NCBI RefSeq assembly: GCF_004116465.1
Contig: NZ_PDJV01000002.1
Coordinates: 229,022-293,021, forward strand
DNA: 64,000 nt
Direction of reading: 5' to 3'
From: Arcobacter sp. F2176
Lineage (GTDB): Bacteria; Campylobacterota; Campylobacteria; Campylobacterales; Arcobacteraceae
Part shown: positions 1-7,386 of the stretch, piece after piece
Numbering within the stretch: the first letter of the stretch is position 1
How the letters are laid out: the number at the start of each line of letters is the position of its first letter
Made by a program: the position numbers and the translations under genes
The notes under the pieces: model-generated
Seen by the model: the letters and a program-made list of their open reading frames with translations, nothing else
Database searches by the model: none
What the model was told of the DNA's origin: nothing

Positions 1-174
1 GATTTTTTCCCATTCTTTAGTAAATCTATTTTCTATAAAGGCGTTCATAGGTGTTCCATGTCCTATAAATAGGGCAGGAGCTATTTTAGTACTTTCTTTT
101 GCCCATGATGGTAGGGTGGCAAATAGGGTGCTAATACCTGCTAAGTAAGTAAATTTTCTTCGAGTGATACTCAT
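1..174 (-). CDS. LigB-family extradiol dioxygenase, 5' part only, with Tat signal
   Basis: The first 58 codons of a gene that runs off the left edge. The start is the ATG at 174. Residues 1-28 form a twin-arginine type leader: TRRKF followed by a hydrophobic stretch and a possible cleavage site after SWA. The mature part opens with ALFIGHGTPMNAF, which resembles the N-terminal metal-site region of 4,5-DOPA-extradiol dioxygenase (YgiD/LigB) proteins, where the His of GHGTPM is a metal ligand. Family proteins use non-haem iron or zinc to open catechol-type rings. The Tat leader implies folding in the cytoplasm and export. The C-terminal two thirds are not visible, so the substrate cannot be judged. 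Confidence 0.72.
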   Translation of the reverse strand, partial: MSITRRKFTYLAGISTLFATLPSWAKESTKIAPALFIGHGTPMNAFIENRFTKEWEKI

Positions 175-260
175 ATTTCAAATTATCCTAATAATTATAG
201 TTTATTTTGAAGTATAAGATTATTTTATTAATTGATTATTAATATGTGTAAAATAGGGGT

Positions 261-695
261 TTATGCTACAAACATCAATTTTGCAAGAATGACAATTGCT
301 ATTGATAAAACTAAAGCATATGTATGAAAATAATTCATAAAAGCTATTGGTTCTTTTTTTGTGAGTTTGCAATACATAGTATAAATAACACCAATAATGA
401 TAAGAAATACAAAAAAAACTTTGATTAATAGTAAAACTTGTAGTGAAGAATTTATAACTCCTACTTCACTATTTATGTATTTACTAAACATATATCCACC
501 AGTGAATATAAGAACCAAAACAATAAGAGGATATATTTTAAGTCCACGCCCAACTATTGCTTCAATCATTTTTGCATGTAATTCTTTTCCCAATTTATTT
601 TTAACTGCTGGAAAAATAATTACATCTGCAAAAATAAAACCTATAAAAATAATTGCACTTAGTAGGTGTAAGATTAGTACGAAGGTATATTCCAT
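261..695 (-). CDS. Small four-helix membrane protein, CopD/DUF2269-like
   Basis: A 144-residue integral membrane protein with four predicted helices (about 4-26, 50-70, 84-105 and 121-142). The N-terminal helix carries the LHLLSAIIFIGF pattern, in which a His lies in the first helix; this is common in small CopD-like or DUF2269-like membrane proteins. The start ATG at 695 is preceded by AAGGA at a good distance. A near-perfect Fur-like palindrome lies about 30 bp upstream (724-738), so it may be iron-repressed. It is a single gene between the dioxygenase start and tex. The function is not known; the family assignment is weak. Confidence 0.55.
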   Translation of the reverse strand: MEYTFVLILHLLSAIIFIGFIFADVIIFPAVKNKLGKELHAKMIEAIVGRGLKIYPLIVLVLIFTGGYMFSKYINSEVGVINSSLQVLLLIKVFFVFLIIIGVIYTMYCKLTKKEPIAFMNYFHTYALVLSIAIVILAKLMFVA

Positions 696-723
696 TAGAA
701 ATCCTTAATTATAAATTAACTAG

Positions 724-738
724 TGATAATTATAATCA
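724..738. promoter_or_regulatory. Fur-like operator
   Basis: TGATAATTATAATCA, which matches the 7-1-7 palindrome TGATAATnATTATCA at every position but one. It sits upstream of the small membrane protein gene that starts at 695. In AT-rich DNA single boxes can arise by chance, but the same palindrome recurs several times in the iron block of this window. Confidence 0.5.
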
Positions 739-827
739 GTATTGGATTTAATGGCATTGATTAGAATCAACATTTAAATTTGATTTTTCTTAATGCTATT
801 TCGAAAATGCTCACATTTTTTTAGTAT

Positions 828-2936
828 TTATTTTAAACTAAGTCCTACTTTATTTTTTTTTAAATCTATTGATATGATTTTTATCTTTTTTAGTTGTTGG
901 TTTATGCTAAGTATTTCACTAGGGTGTGAGATTCTTTTTTCGCTCATTTGTGAGATGTGTATCATTCCATCATTTTTTAGACCTATATCTACAAAAGCTC
1001 CGAAGTCTGTGATATTTCGTACGATTCCAGAGACAAAAAATCCCTCTTTTAAGTCTTCTATTGTTTTGATATCATCTGAAAACTCTATTTCATCAAATTC
1101 GCTTCTTACATCAAATCCTGGTTTTTGTAACTCATTTATAATATCTTCTAAAAGAAGTTTTGAAGTGTTTAGCTCTTTTGCTATATTTTCAATATCACTT
1201 GTTTTTATATCTTCTATTTTATATTTTTTTTGTAAGGTACTTACTAAAGCATAATTTTCTGGGTGAATTGCAGTATTATCCAAAATAGAACTTCCCTCTT
1301 TTATTCTTAAAAATCCCACCCCTTGTTCATAAGCTTTTGAACCTATACCTTTTACATCAAGTAGTTCTTTTTTTGATTTAAATTTTTTGATTTTTTCTCT
1401 ATGGGCTATAATGTTTTTTGCCATAGTTTCACTAAAACCTGATACAAAAGATAAAAGCTTATATGAAGCAGAGTTTATGTCAACTCCTACTTTATTTACT
1501 AAGTCTATTGTTACATTTTCTAGTTTTGAAGCTAAATCTTTTTGATTTACATCGTGTTGGTATTGTCCAATACCAAGTGATTTTGGGTCTATTTTAACCA
1601 AAGCTGCCATTGGATCACGAAGCCTTGAAGCTATTGAAATGGCACCTCTAATTGTAACATCAAGGTTGGGATACTCTTCATTGGCTATTTTTGAAGCAGA
1701 ATAAACACTTGCCCCTATTTCACTTACAACTGCAAATTTTACATCTAAAGAGTTTTCTTTTATAAAGTTTGATACAAAAGAGGCAGTTTCATTTGAAGCT
1801 GTTCCATTTCCTATGGCTATTGAGTTTACCTTGTGTTTTTTTATCAAAGCCAACAGAGTTTTAGCAGAGTTAGCAAAGTCTTCTTTTGGTTTTGTTGGAT
1901 AAATAACTGCACTATCTAAAAAAAGTCCATCATCACTTATAACTGCCACTTTACAACCAGTTCTAAATCCAGGGTCTAGTCCTAAAATAGTCTGATTAAC
2001 TAGGGGTGGAGTTAGAAGTAGTTCTTTTAGGTTTTTTCCAAAAAGATTTATGGCTTCATATGAAGCTTTTTCTTTTAAGATTGTTATAGCTTCTCTTTTT
2101 AAACTAGGAAGTAGAAGTCTTTTTAGTCCATCTTTATAGGCATCAAATACAAGCTCACTTGAACTATTTGCCCAAGTTGGGATTTTGTATTTTTTTATAT
2201 TTTCACAAATAAAATCTTCATCAACTTCAATTTTAAAAGTTAGTTCTTTTTCATTTGTTGCTCTATTTATGGCTAAAAATCTATATGATTTTATATATTT
2301 TATTTTTTCATTTACTTCTGATAAGTTTTTATAAAGGCCATTTTTATCAAATGTTTTTGTGGGCTTAGTTTGTATTGTTCCGTAGTTTAAAATACTATTT
2401 CTAACTACTTCTTTTGATTTAAAATCATCTGCATATCTTTGGGCGATAATATCACTTGCACCTTTTAGTGCTTCATCTACACTTGTAACTTCTTTATTTA
2501 AAAAAGATTTGGCTTTTTCTTGGCACTCTTTTTTACTGTATTTTAAACACTGTATAAAGTTTGCTAGAGGTTCTAAACCATTTTGTATGGCAATTGTAGT
2601 TCTAGATGATTTTTTGTCTTTAAAGGGTGTGTAAATATCTTCTAGTGCTTGAAGTGTTGTGGCAGAATTTATATTTGCTTTGATTTTATCATCTAAGAAG
2701 TTTTTTTCTTGTAGAAGATTTAATATCTCCTCTTTTCTTTTTAAAAGTTTTAGTGAATAATTATAAATCTCTTCAAAAACTCTTAGCTCTTCATCACTTG
2801 CATTTGAAGTTTGTTCTTTTCTATATCTTGCAATAAAAGGAATAGTACACCCATCATCAAGAAGTTGTAAGATATTTTTGATAACACTTTTAGAAAAAGA
2901 TGTTTTCTCTTCTAAAAGTGTTATTAAGTTATCCAA
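828..2936 (-). CDS. tex: Tex-family S1 RNA-binding transcription accessory protein
   Basis: A Tex/YhgF-type protein (702 residues with the start chosen here). The order is a helical N-terminal Tex domain (1-300), a YqgF/RNase H-like fold opening with ILGLDPGFRTGCKVAV (about 320-440), helix-hairpin-helix motifs (about 480-560) and a C-terminal S1 domain (GFFVSGIVRNITDFGAF, about 630-702). Tex proteins bind nucleic acid and associate with transcription complexes. The reading frame is open from a GTG at 2957, but the TTG at 2936 has AGAGG six bases upstream and gives the usual short N-terminus; its overlap with the preceding PhyH gene is only 8 bases, which implies translational coupling. Last gene of the sucCD-phyH-tex run. 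Confidence 0.9.
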   Translation of the reverse strand: MDNLITLLEEKTSFSKSVIKNILQLLDDGCTIPFIARYRKEQTSNASDEELRVFEEIYNYSLKLLKRKEEILNLLQEKNFLDDKIKANINSATTLQALEDIYTPFKDKKSSRTTIAIQNGLEPLANFIQCLKYSKKECQEKAKSFLNKEVTSVDEALKGASDIIAQRYADDFKSKEVVRNSILNYGTIQTKPTKTFDKNGLYKNLSEVNEKIKYIKSYRFLAINRATNEKELTFKIEVDEDFICENIKKYKIPTWANSSSELVFDAYKDGLKRLLLPSLKREAITILKEKASYEAINLFGKNLKELLLTPPLVNQTILGLDPGFRTGCKVAVISDDGLFLDSAVIYPTKPKEDFANSAKTLLALIKKHKVNSIAIGNGTASNETASFVSNFIKENSLDVKFAVVSEIGASVYSASKIANEEYPNLDVTIRGAISIASRLRDPMAALVKIDPKSLGIGQYQHDVNQKDLASKLENVTIDLVNKVGVDINSASYKLLSFVSGFSETMAKNIIAHREKIKKFKSKKELLDVKGIGSKAYEQGVGFLRIKEGSSILDNTAIHPENYALVSTLQKKYKIEDIKTSDIENIAKELNTSKLLLEDIINELQKPGFDVRSEFDEIEFSDDIKTIEDLKEGFFVSGIVRNITDFGAFVDIGLKNDGMIHISQMSEKRISHPSEILSINQQLKKIKIISIDLKKNKVGLSLK

Positions 2937-3663
2937 GCAATACCTCTGATACATCACTTCTTGTGTTTTTTAGAGGTTTGTTACTAATAGCTCTTGTTGT
3001 ATAAACAAAAGAGATTTTTGGTTTATCTGTTATGTTTTTGCCTGCATGGTGCAAAGTTTTACAATGAAACAGAACTATATCCCCTCTTTTTAGGTTTGTA
3101 TGAACTCTGTTTTTGATTATCTCCATATTTTTAGGGTGTTCATCTAGGAAGTTTGATTTTTCATCAAATTGATCTTTTTCAAGATTTAGTTTATGACTTC
3201 CTGGAACAAATTCTAAAAGTCCATTTTCTATAAACTCATCATCAAGACTAAGCCAAATAGAAATCAAATCATTATTATCAAAGTGCCAATATCTTCTATC
3301 TTGATGCCAAGATGTTCTTGATGAATCCTTTGGCATCTTTGTCATTATTGAGTTATGGTGAGCTAAGGTTAAAACTACCTCTTCACCAAATAGTTGTTGA
3401 AGCATTGGAAGAGTCTCTTCATATGTCATCCATTCTTTAAAAACATCTTCTCTTTGGTAAACTTGTCTTAATCGTCTTACTGTATTTGTCTCATCATTTG
3501 CTTCTAAGTATTCAGATTCTGTCTCTATTGGTTTAATTTTATTTTTTAAATGATAATTTGCTTTTTCTAAGATTTTTTCACATAAATCATGTGGTGCAAA
3601 ATCCTTGATAAGTATAAAACCATCTTTGTGAAATTGTTCTATTTGTTCTTGTGTTAATTTCAT
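2929..3663 (-). CDS. Phytanoyl-CoA dioxygenase (PhyH) family protein
   Basis: A 244-residue non-haem Fe(II)/2-oxoglutarate dioxygenase-like protein. The metal-binding HxD pair is seen in SWHQDRRYWHF (His120, Asp122), and the distal His lies in the FHCKTLHHAGKN segment near residue 205, followed by a candidate 2-oxoglutarate-binding Arg. The N-terminus (QEQIEQFHKDGFILIKDF) is typical of the PhyH family. It lies 13 bases after sucD on the same strand. Because the enzyme would turn 2-oxoglutarate into succinate, its position after succinyl-CoA synthetase is suggestive, but the substrate cannot be read from the sequence. Confidence 0.82.
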   Translation of the reverse strand: MKLTQEQIEQFHKDGFILIKDFAPHDLCEKILEKANYHLKNKIKPIETESEYLEANDETNTVRRLRQVYQREDVFKEWMTYEETLPMLQQLFGEEVVLTLAHHNSIMTKMPKDSSRTSWHQDRRYWHFDNNDLISIWLSLDDEFIENGLLEFVPGSHKLNLEKDQFDEKSNFLDEHPKNMEIIKNRVHTNLKRGDIVLFHCKTLHHAGKNITDKPKISFVYTTRAISNKPLKNTRSDVSEVLLG

Positions 3664-3676
3664 TTAATACTCACTA

Positions 3677-4549
3677 TTATTTAGGATGAACTTCTTTTAA
3701 AGCAGCACCAATGGCAGTAATTGTTCTAACTGTTGTTACTCCTGCTCTCTCTAGGGCTAAGTATTTCTCTTCAGCTGTTCCTTTTCCTCCATCAATAATT
3801 GCACCTGCATGTCCCATTCTTTTGCCTTTTGGAGCTGTTACTCCTGCGATATAAGAAACAACAGGTTTAGTAATGTTGTATTTGATGTATTCAGCAGCAG
3901 CTTCTTCTTTTGCTCCACCAATTTCTCCAATCATTACGATTGCTTTTGTATCAGGGTCTTCTTCAAACATTTTTAAAATATCTATAAAATCACTTCCTGG
4001 AACGGGATCTCCACCAATACCTACACAAGTACTTTGTCCAAATCCTGCTAATGTTGATTGATTTACAGCTTCATAGGTTAGTGTTCCAGAACGAGAAACA
4101 ATTCCAACACTTCCAGCCATGTGGATATTTTCTGGCATGATTCCCATTTTACATTGATTGGGAGTTATTATTCCTGGACAATTTGGACCTATAAGTCTTG
4201 AACCATTTAAATCAACTACTGCTTTTATATCTAGCATATCAATTGTAGGGATTCCTTCTGTGATACAAACAATAGTCTCTATTCCATTTTCACTTGCTTC
4301 TATAATAGCATCTTTACAAAAAGGTGCTGGAACATATATAATTGAAGCATTTGCTCCTGTTAATCTTTTAGCACATTCAACTGTGTTGTAAATAGGTAAG
4401 TCAAAATGTCTTTGACCTCTTTTACCTGGAACTACTCCTGAAACTACATTTGTACCATATGCTATGGCTCTTTGAGTATGGAAACTAGCTTGTGCTCCTG
4501 TTAAACCTTGAACTAATACTTTTGTATTTTTATCAATTAAAATAGCCAT
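3677..4549 (-). CDS. sucD: Succinyl-CoA synthetase, ADP-forming, alpha subunit
   Basis: A 290-residue SucD of normal length. The N-terminus ([18 protein letters not shown]) is the CoA-binding Rossmann domain, GPNCPG lies mid-protein, and the phosphorylated His is in MGHAGAI near residue 247, followed by GGKGTAEEK. With SucC it interconverts succinyl-CoA and succinate with phosphorylation of a nucleotide in the TCA cycle. The ATG overlaps the sucC stop by one base (TAATG), so translation is coupled. Confidence 0.97.
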   Translation of the reverse strand: MAILIDKNTKVLVQGLTGAQASFHTQRAIAYGTNVVSGVVPGKRGQRHFDLPIYNTVECAKRLTGANASIIYVPAPFCKDAIIEASENGIETIVCITEGIPTIDMLDIKAVVDLNGSRLIGPNCPGIITPNQCKMGIMPENIHMAGSVGIVSRSGTLTYEAVNQSTLAGFGQSTCVGIGGDPVPGSDFIDILKMFEEDPDTKAIVMIGEIGGAKEEAAAEYIKYNITKPVVSYIAGVTAPKGKRMGHAGAIIDGGKGTAEEKYLALERAGVTTVRTITAIGAALKEVHPK

Positions 4550-5721
4550 TATTTAACTCCTTTATTTGATAGCTCAATGATTTTTAAAGCGGCCTTATCT
4601 AAATCAGCCTCTTCATAAACTGTTACAGTTGAATTTTTTATCAACTCAAGTCCCTCTTTTGCATTTGTTCCTTCAAGTCTTACTACAATTGGAATATTTA
4701 TATTCATCTTTTGGGCAGCTCCTATAATACCAGCAGCAATAATATCACATCTTACAATTCCACCAAAAATATTTACTAAAATACCATTTACTTTTGTATC
4801 AGAAAGAATAATTTCAAAAGCTTCAATAACTCTTTTTTCATTTACACTTCCCCCTACATCAAGGAAGTTTGCTGGTTCTCCCCCATGAGTTTTTATTAAA
4901 TCCATAGTTGCCATTGCTAAACCTGCACCATTTACCATACAAGCAATATTTCCATCTAAACTTACATAATTTAAATCTAATTTTTCAGCTTTTAGTTCTC
5001 TTTCATCTTCTTGTGAATCATCTCTTATCTCATTCATTTTTGGTTGTCTATAAAGTGCTGAATTATCAACTACAACTTTTCCATCTAAACAGATAAGTTT
5101 ATTATTTTTTGTTACAACTAAAGGATTTATCTCTACTAGTGATAAATCTTTTTGTACAAACATTTTATATATATTTTTCATTAAATCTATCATTTGAGCA
5201 CTAAGGTCTTTGTCAAAACCTAAGTCTTCACAGATTTGTCTACATTGAGCTGGCATGATTCCAACAATCGGATTTATTGGATTTCTTAGGATTTTTTCAG
5301 GAAATCGCTCCGCCACTTCTTCAATATCCATACCACCTTCACTAGAAGTAATTATCATAATTCTCTGAGATGTTCTATCAACAATAAAGGCTAGGTATAT
5401 TTCATCTTTTATATCACAAGGTTCTTCTATGTAAATAGAATTTACAGGTTGTCCTTGTGCACTTGTTTGGTGCGTTATTAGAGTACTTCCCAATAATCTT
5501 CTTACTTCTTCATTGGCTTCTTTTTTAGAATTAACTAAAACAACTCCACCCACTTTACCTCTTCCACCTGCATGAACTTGAGCTTTGATTACCCATTTGT
5601 TTTTTCCAACACTTCTTAAGATATCATCTAGTTGAGAAGGGTGAGTTAAAAGTTTGCCTTTTGTAGTAGGAATGTCGTATTTTCTATATAAGTTTTTTGC
5701 TTGATACTCATGTAAATTCAT
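4549..5721 (-). CDS. sucC: Succinyl-CoA synthetase beta subunit
   Basis: A 390-residue SucC. It starts with [15 protein letters not shown], typical of the family, followed by an ATP-grasp domain ([15 protein letters not shown] near residues 45-60) and a C-terminal CoA-ligase domain with [13 protein letters not shown]. It binds nucleotide and forms the active heterotetramer with SucD. It is the first gene of the sucC-sucD-phyH-tex run; the 200 bases upstream are shared with the divergent flavodoxin operon and contain two Fur-like boxes nearer the flavodoxin side. Confidence 0.97.
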   Translation of the reverse strand: MNLHEYQAKNLYRKYDIPTTKGKLLTHPSQLDDILRSVGKNKWVIKAQVHAGGRGKVGGVVLVNSKKEANEEVRRLLGSTLITHQTSAQGQPVNSIYIEEPCDIKDEIYLAFIVDRTSQRIMIITSSEGGMDIEEVAERFPEKILRNPINPIVGIMPAQCRQICEDLGFDKDLSAQMIDLMKNIYKMFVQKDLSLVEINPLVVTKNNKLICLDGKVVVDNSALYRQPKMNEIRDDSQEDERELKAEKLDLNYVSLDGNIACMVNGAGLAMATMDLIKTHGGEPANFLDVGGSVNEKRVIEAFEIILSDTKVNGILVNIFGGIVRCDIIAAGIIGAAQKMNINIPIVVRLEGTNAKEGLELIKNSTVTVYEEADLDKAALKIIELSNKGVK

Positions 5722-5841
5722 AATTTCTCCGAATTTTAATCATAGTAATTTTTATTAATTTAATTGCCTATTTATATCTAAATTGAAATAGAAATTTGCT
5801 TAATTGCTATACACAAAAAAAGTATAATAAAATGTTTATTT

Positions 5842-5856
5842 TGATAATAATTATCA
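5842..5856. promoter_or_regulatory. Perfect Fur-like operator
   Basis: TGATAATAATTATCA, an exact 7-1-7 inverted repeat. It is identical to the box at 7319-7333. It lies about 70 bases before the start of the 147-residue ORF of the flavodoxin operon, in the divergent region with sucC. Fe-Fur binding here would repress the flavodoxin operon when iron is plentiful, as known for flavodoxins in other bacteria. Confidence 0.8.
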
Positions 5857-5896
5857 TAATAAGAAAAAATTAAGTTTCTTTTATTTATAATACTTG

Positions 5897-5913
5897 ATAT
5901 TGATTATCAATAT
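5897..5913. promoter_or_regulatory. Second Fur-like palindrome
   Basis: ATATTGATTATCAATAT, an 8-1-8 inverted repeat 11 bases before the ATG of the first gene in the flavodoxin operon. It partly matches the Fur consensus (TGAT...ATCA core) and would overlap the ribosome-binding region or a promoter. Confidence 0.55.
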
Positions 5914-5924
5914 AAAGGATAAAG

Positions 5925-6368
5925 ATGAGTTTTAATGAATGTACTAATTTAATAAATTCAATACATGATAATAAAAATACAAATGAAAATTTTTTTAATT
6001 ATGTATATAAAAAAATAGCAAGAAATACAAAAAATAGATTTGTGGAAAAGTATGAAGATTGTATTGATATCGTTTTATCAAACCATCCATCCATAAAAGT
6101 TATTCCTTTATGCACAAATATGAATAAAGAAAATTTATCAATAAAAAATGAAGTGAAAATTGCTTGCGATATAGTACTTAACAGCGAATATAAATATGTA
6201 TATTTTGTATATCCAAAAAATAGAAATTTCAATAAACATATTCAAGTAAAAATACCATTACTTGAAGAATCTTGTAGTGAATATATGGTGAAATTGATAC
6301 CTTATTCATTAAATGACATTATTAAAAAAAGGAGTTGTAGTGAAAACAGCAATATTTTATGCAAGTAG
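5925..6368 (+). CDS. Unknown 147-residue protein heading the flavodoxin operon
   Basis: A soluble, Lys/Asn-rich protein that I do not recognise. No signal peptide or membrane segment is seen. Four Cys are scattered (near 6, 46, 62 and 80) and three more occur near the C-terminus (117, 137, 145). The start ATG has AAGGATAAAG directly upstream. Two Fur-like palindromes precede it. The 3' end overlaps the flavodoxin start by 29 bases in another frame, so the two are co-transcribed and probably translationally coupled. Its presence in front of an iron-sparing redox protein suggests a role in iron stress, but this rests on context only. Confidence 0.65.
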   Translation: MSFNECTNLINSIHDNKNTNENFFNYVYKKIARNTKNRFVEKYEDCIDIVLSNHPSIKVIPLCTNMNKENLSIKNEVKIACDIVLNSEYKYVYFVYPKNRNFNKHIQVKIPLLEESCSEYMVKLIPYSLNDIIKKRSCSENSNILCK

Positions 6369-6840
6369 TACGGGAAATACTTCAAATATAGCAGAATTAA
6401 TAGGAAAAGAATTATCAATAGATTCAATTCATGATATTGCAGATGTAAGTCTATCAAAAATTAATGAGTATGAAAATGTAATATTTGGAATATCAACTTG
6501 GGGTGATGGTGATTTACAAGATGACTGGGATGATAATTTTGAACAATTAAAAGAAGTAGATTTTTCATCAAAAAAAGTAGCTTTGTTTGGATTAGGAGAT
6601 CAAGATGGATATCCAGATACATATTTAGATGCTATGGGTATTGTTTATGAACAACTAAAAAGTATGGGTGCAAATGTGGTAGGGGAATGGGAAAGAGATG
6701 AATCCTATGAGTTTGATGACTCAAAAGCTTTTGTTGATAATAAATTTGTAGGTTTGGCTTTGGATGAAGATACACAAGATGATTTGACTAATCAAAGAGT
6801 TTCAAAATGGGTATCTTACATAAAAGATGATTTTATTTAG
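6340..6840 (+). CDS. fldA: Flavodoxin, long-chain
   Basis: A 166-residue flavodoxin. The FMN phosphate loop is SSTGNTSN (residues 9-16); STWGDGDLQDDW and GLGDQDGYPDTY are the two isoalloxazine-flanking loops, and the insertion typical of long-chain flavodoxins is present. The start is the GTG at 6340, preceded by AAAAAGGAG at five bases; an in-frame ATG at 6313 adds nine residues not found in flavodoxins. Flavodoxin replaces ferredoxin as electron carrier when iron is short and serves pyruvate/2-oxoglutarate oxidoreductases in Campylobacterota. Two upstream Fur-like boxes fit iron repression. Confidence 0.95.
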   Translation: MKTAIFYASSTGNTSNIAELIGKELSIDSIHDIADVSLSKINEYENVIFGISTWGDGDLQDDWDDNFEQLKEVDFSSKKVALFGLGDQDGYPDTYLDAMGIVYEQLKSMGANVVGEWERDESYEFDDSKAFVDNKFVGLALDEDTQDDLTNQRVSKWVSYIKDDFI

Positions 6841-6848
6841 GAGTTAAG

Positions 6849-6953
6849 ATGAATAATAAAAAAGTAAATATAGAAAAGTTATTGAAGAAAATACAAATTT
6901 TAAAAGAAGAGGTTGGTTTAACAAATAAGAAAATTTTTAAAACAAAGAAATAA
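6849..6953 (+). CDS. 34-residue basic micro-protein after flavodoxin
   Basis: A small ORF with TAGGAG overlapping the flavodoxin stop and five bases before the ATG at 6849. The product is very basic (about a dozen Lys) with no hydrophobic segment: MNNKKVNIEKLLKKIQIL at the N-terminus could form an amphipathic helix. It ends immediately before a bidirectional terminator, so it belongs to the flavodoxin transcript. Function unknown. The strong ribosome-binding site in the right place is the main support. Confidence 0.55.
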   Translation: MNNKKVNIEKLLKKIQILKEEVGLTNKKIFKTKK

Positions 6954-6956
6954 GAA

Positions 6957-6990
6957 AAGTTAAGGGGGTACTAATGCCCTTAGCTTTCTT
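6957..6990. terminator. Bidirectional terminator between convergent genes
   Basis: Stem TAAGGG/CCCTTA (6961-6966 with 6977-6982), extended outward by AAG/CTT across a T-G pair, with a 10-base loop. A T-rich tract follows on the plus strand and A-rich bases precede. It serves the flavodoxin operon and overlaps the stop codon of the minus-strand gene ending at 6980. Confidence 0.7.
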
Positions 6991-7207
6991 TTAGTGTATT
7001 AGATTTTTTAATTTTATTTTTTGGTTGATATAGCATGTGATGCCACAATGCAAATCCGCAAAAAGCAACGCCAGCTACTACATGAACTTTTTTTGCAACT
7101 TTATTTTTCATAAACATAGAAGTTACTACTGTTGCTCCTAAAGTTGCTGTCATTCCAATCTTTGCAGCTTCTTTTTGAATCTCTAAATCAATTGGCATTT
7201 CTTTCAT
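6980..7207 (-). CDS. Small membrane protein downstream of the fez-like cluster
   Basis: A 75-residue protein with two hydrophobic helices (about 17-34 and 41-60). The first has a small-residue pattern (GMTATLGATVV), and the second includes a Cys and a His-rich end (CGFALWHHMLY). It overlaps the preceding 39-residue ORF by 20 bases, and both lie behind two Fur-like boxes. His and Cys at a membrane face would suit metal or haem contact, but this is speculation. No family recognised. Confidence 0.68.
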   Translation of the reverse strand: MKEMPIDLEIQKEAAKIGMTATLGATVVTSMFMKNKVAKKVHVVAGVAFCGFALWHHMLYQPKNKIKKSNTLKES

Positions 7208-7307
7208 TTCTTTTTTTCCTTTTATCTAGAACTTTTGCAGTTTTATTTACAGTTTTTACCGTTAAAATTGCTGTTAAAGCTGTTGCAAGTGGTAGTAAAA
7301 ATGGCAT
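7188..7307 (-). CDS. 39-residue hydrophobic/basic micro-protein
   Basis: The ATG at 7307 is preceded by AAAAGGATTA, a good ribosome-binding site. The N-terminal 20 residues (MPFLLPLATALTAILTVKTV) form one membrane helix and the rest is strongly basic (DKRKKRNERN). The beginning resembles the 76-residue protein of the main operon (MPLPFLIGVAVGAG), hinting at a related membrane-anchor role. It overlaps the 75-residue gene and starts 12 bases from a perfect Fur-like operator. Too short for a family call. Confidence 0.6.
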   Translation of the reverse strand: MPFLLPLATALTAILTVKTVNKTAKVLDKRKKRNERNAN

Positions 7308-7318
7308 ATTAATCCTTT

Positions 7319-7333
7319 TGATAATAATTATCA
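7319..7333. promoter_or_regulatory. Perfect Fur-like operator
   Basis: TGATAATAATTATCA, a perfect 15-base palindrome and an exact copy of the 5842-5856 box. It sits just upstream of the small-gene pair reading from 7307 and downstream of the P1B ATPase stop at 7387, so it marks a separate promoter. Confidence 0.8.
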
Positions 7334-7363
7334 ATATTTTATCTAAAGAAACTTAAATAAAAC

Positions 7364-7378
7364 TAATAACTATTATCA
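7364..7378. promoter_or_regulatory. Weaker Fur-like operator
   Basis: TAATAACTATTATCA matches TGATAATnATTATCA with two mismatches. It lies 45 bases (centre to centre) from the perfect box at 7319-7333, giving a tandem pair in front of the small gene pair. Confidence 0.5.
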
Positions 7379-7386
7379 ATATACTA

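Noticed and set aside
397..708. Plus-strand ORF of 103 codons opposite the membrane protein gene
   Set aside because: It mirrors the coding frame of the minus-strand gene and has no supporting ribosome-binding site or motif.
6313..6339. Flavodoxin start at the upstream ATG
   Set aside because: The extension is not flavodoxin-like and the GTG at 6340 has a strong ribosome-binding site at correct spacing.
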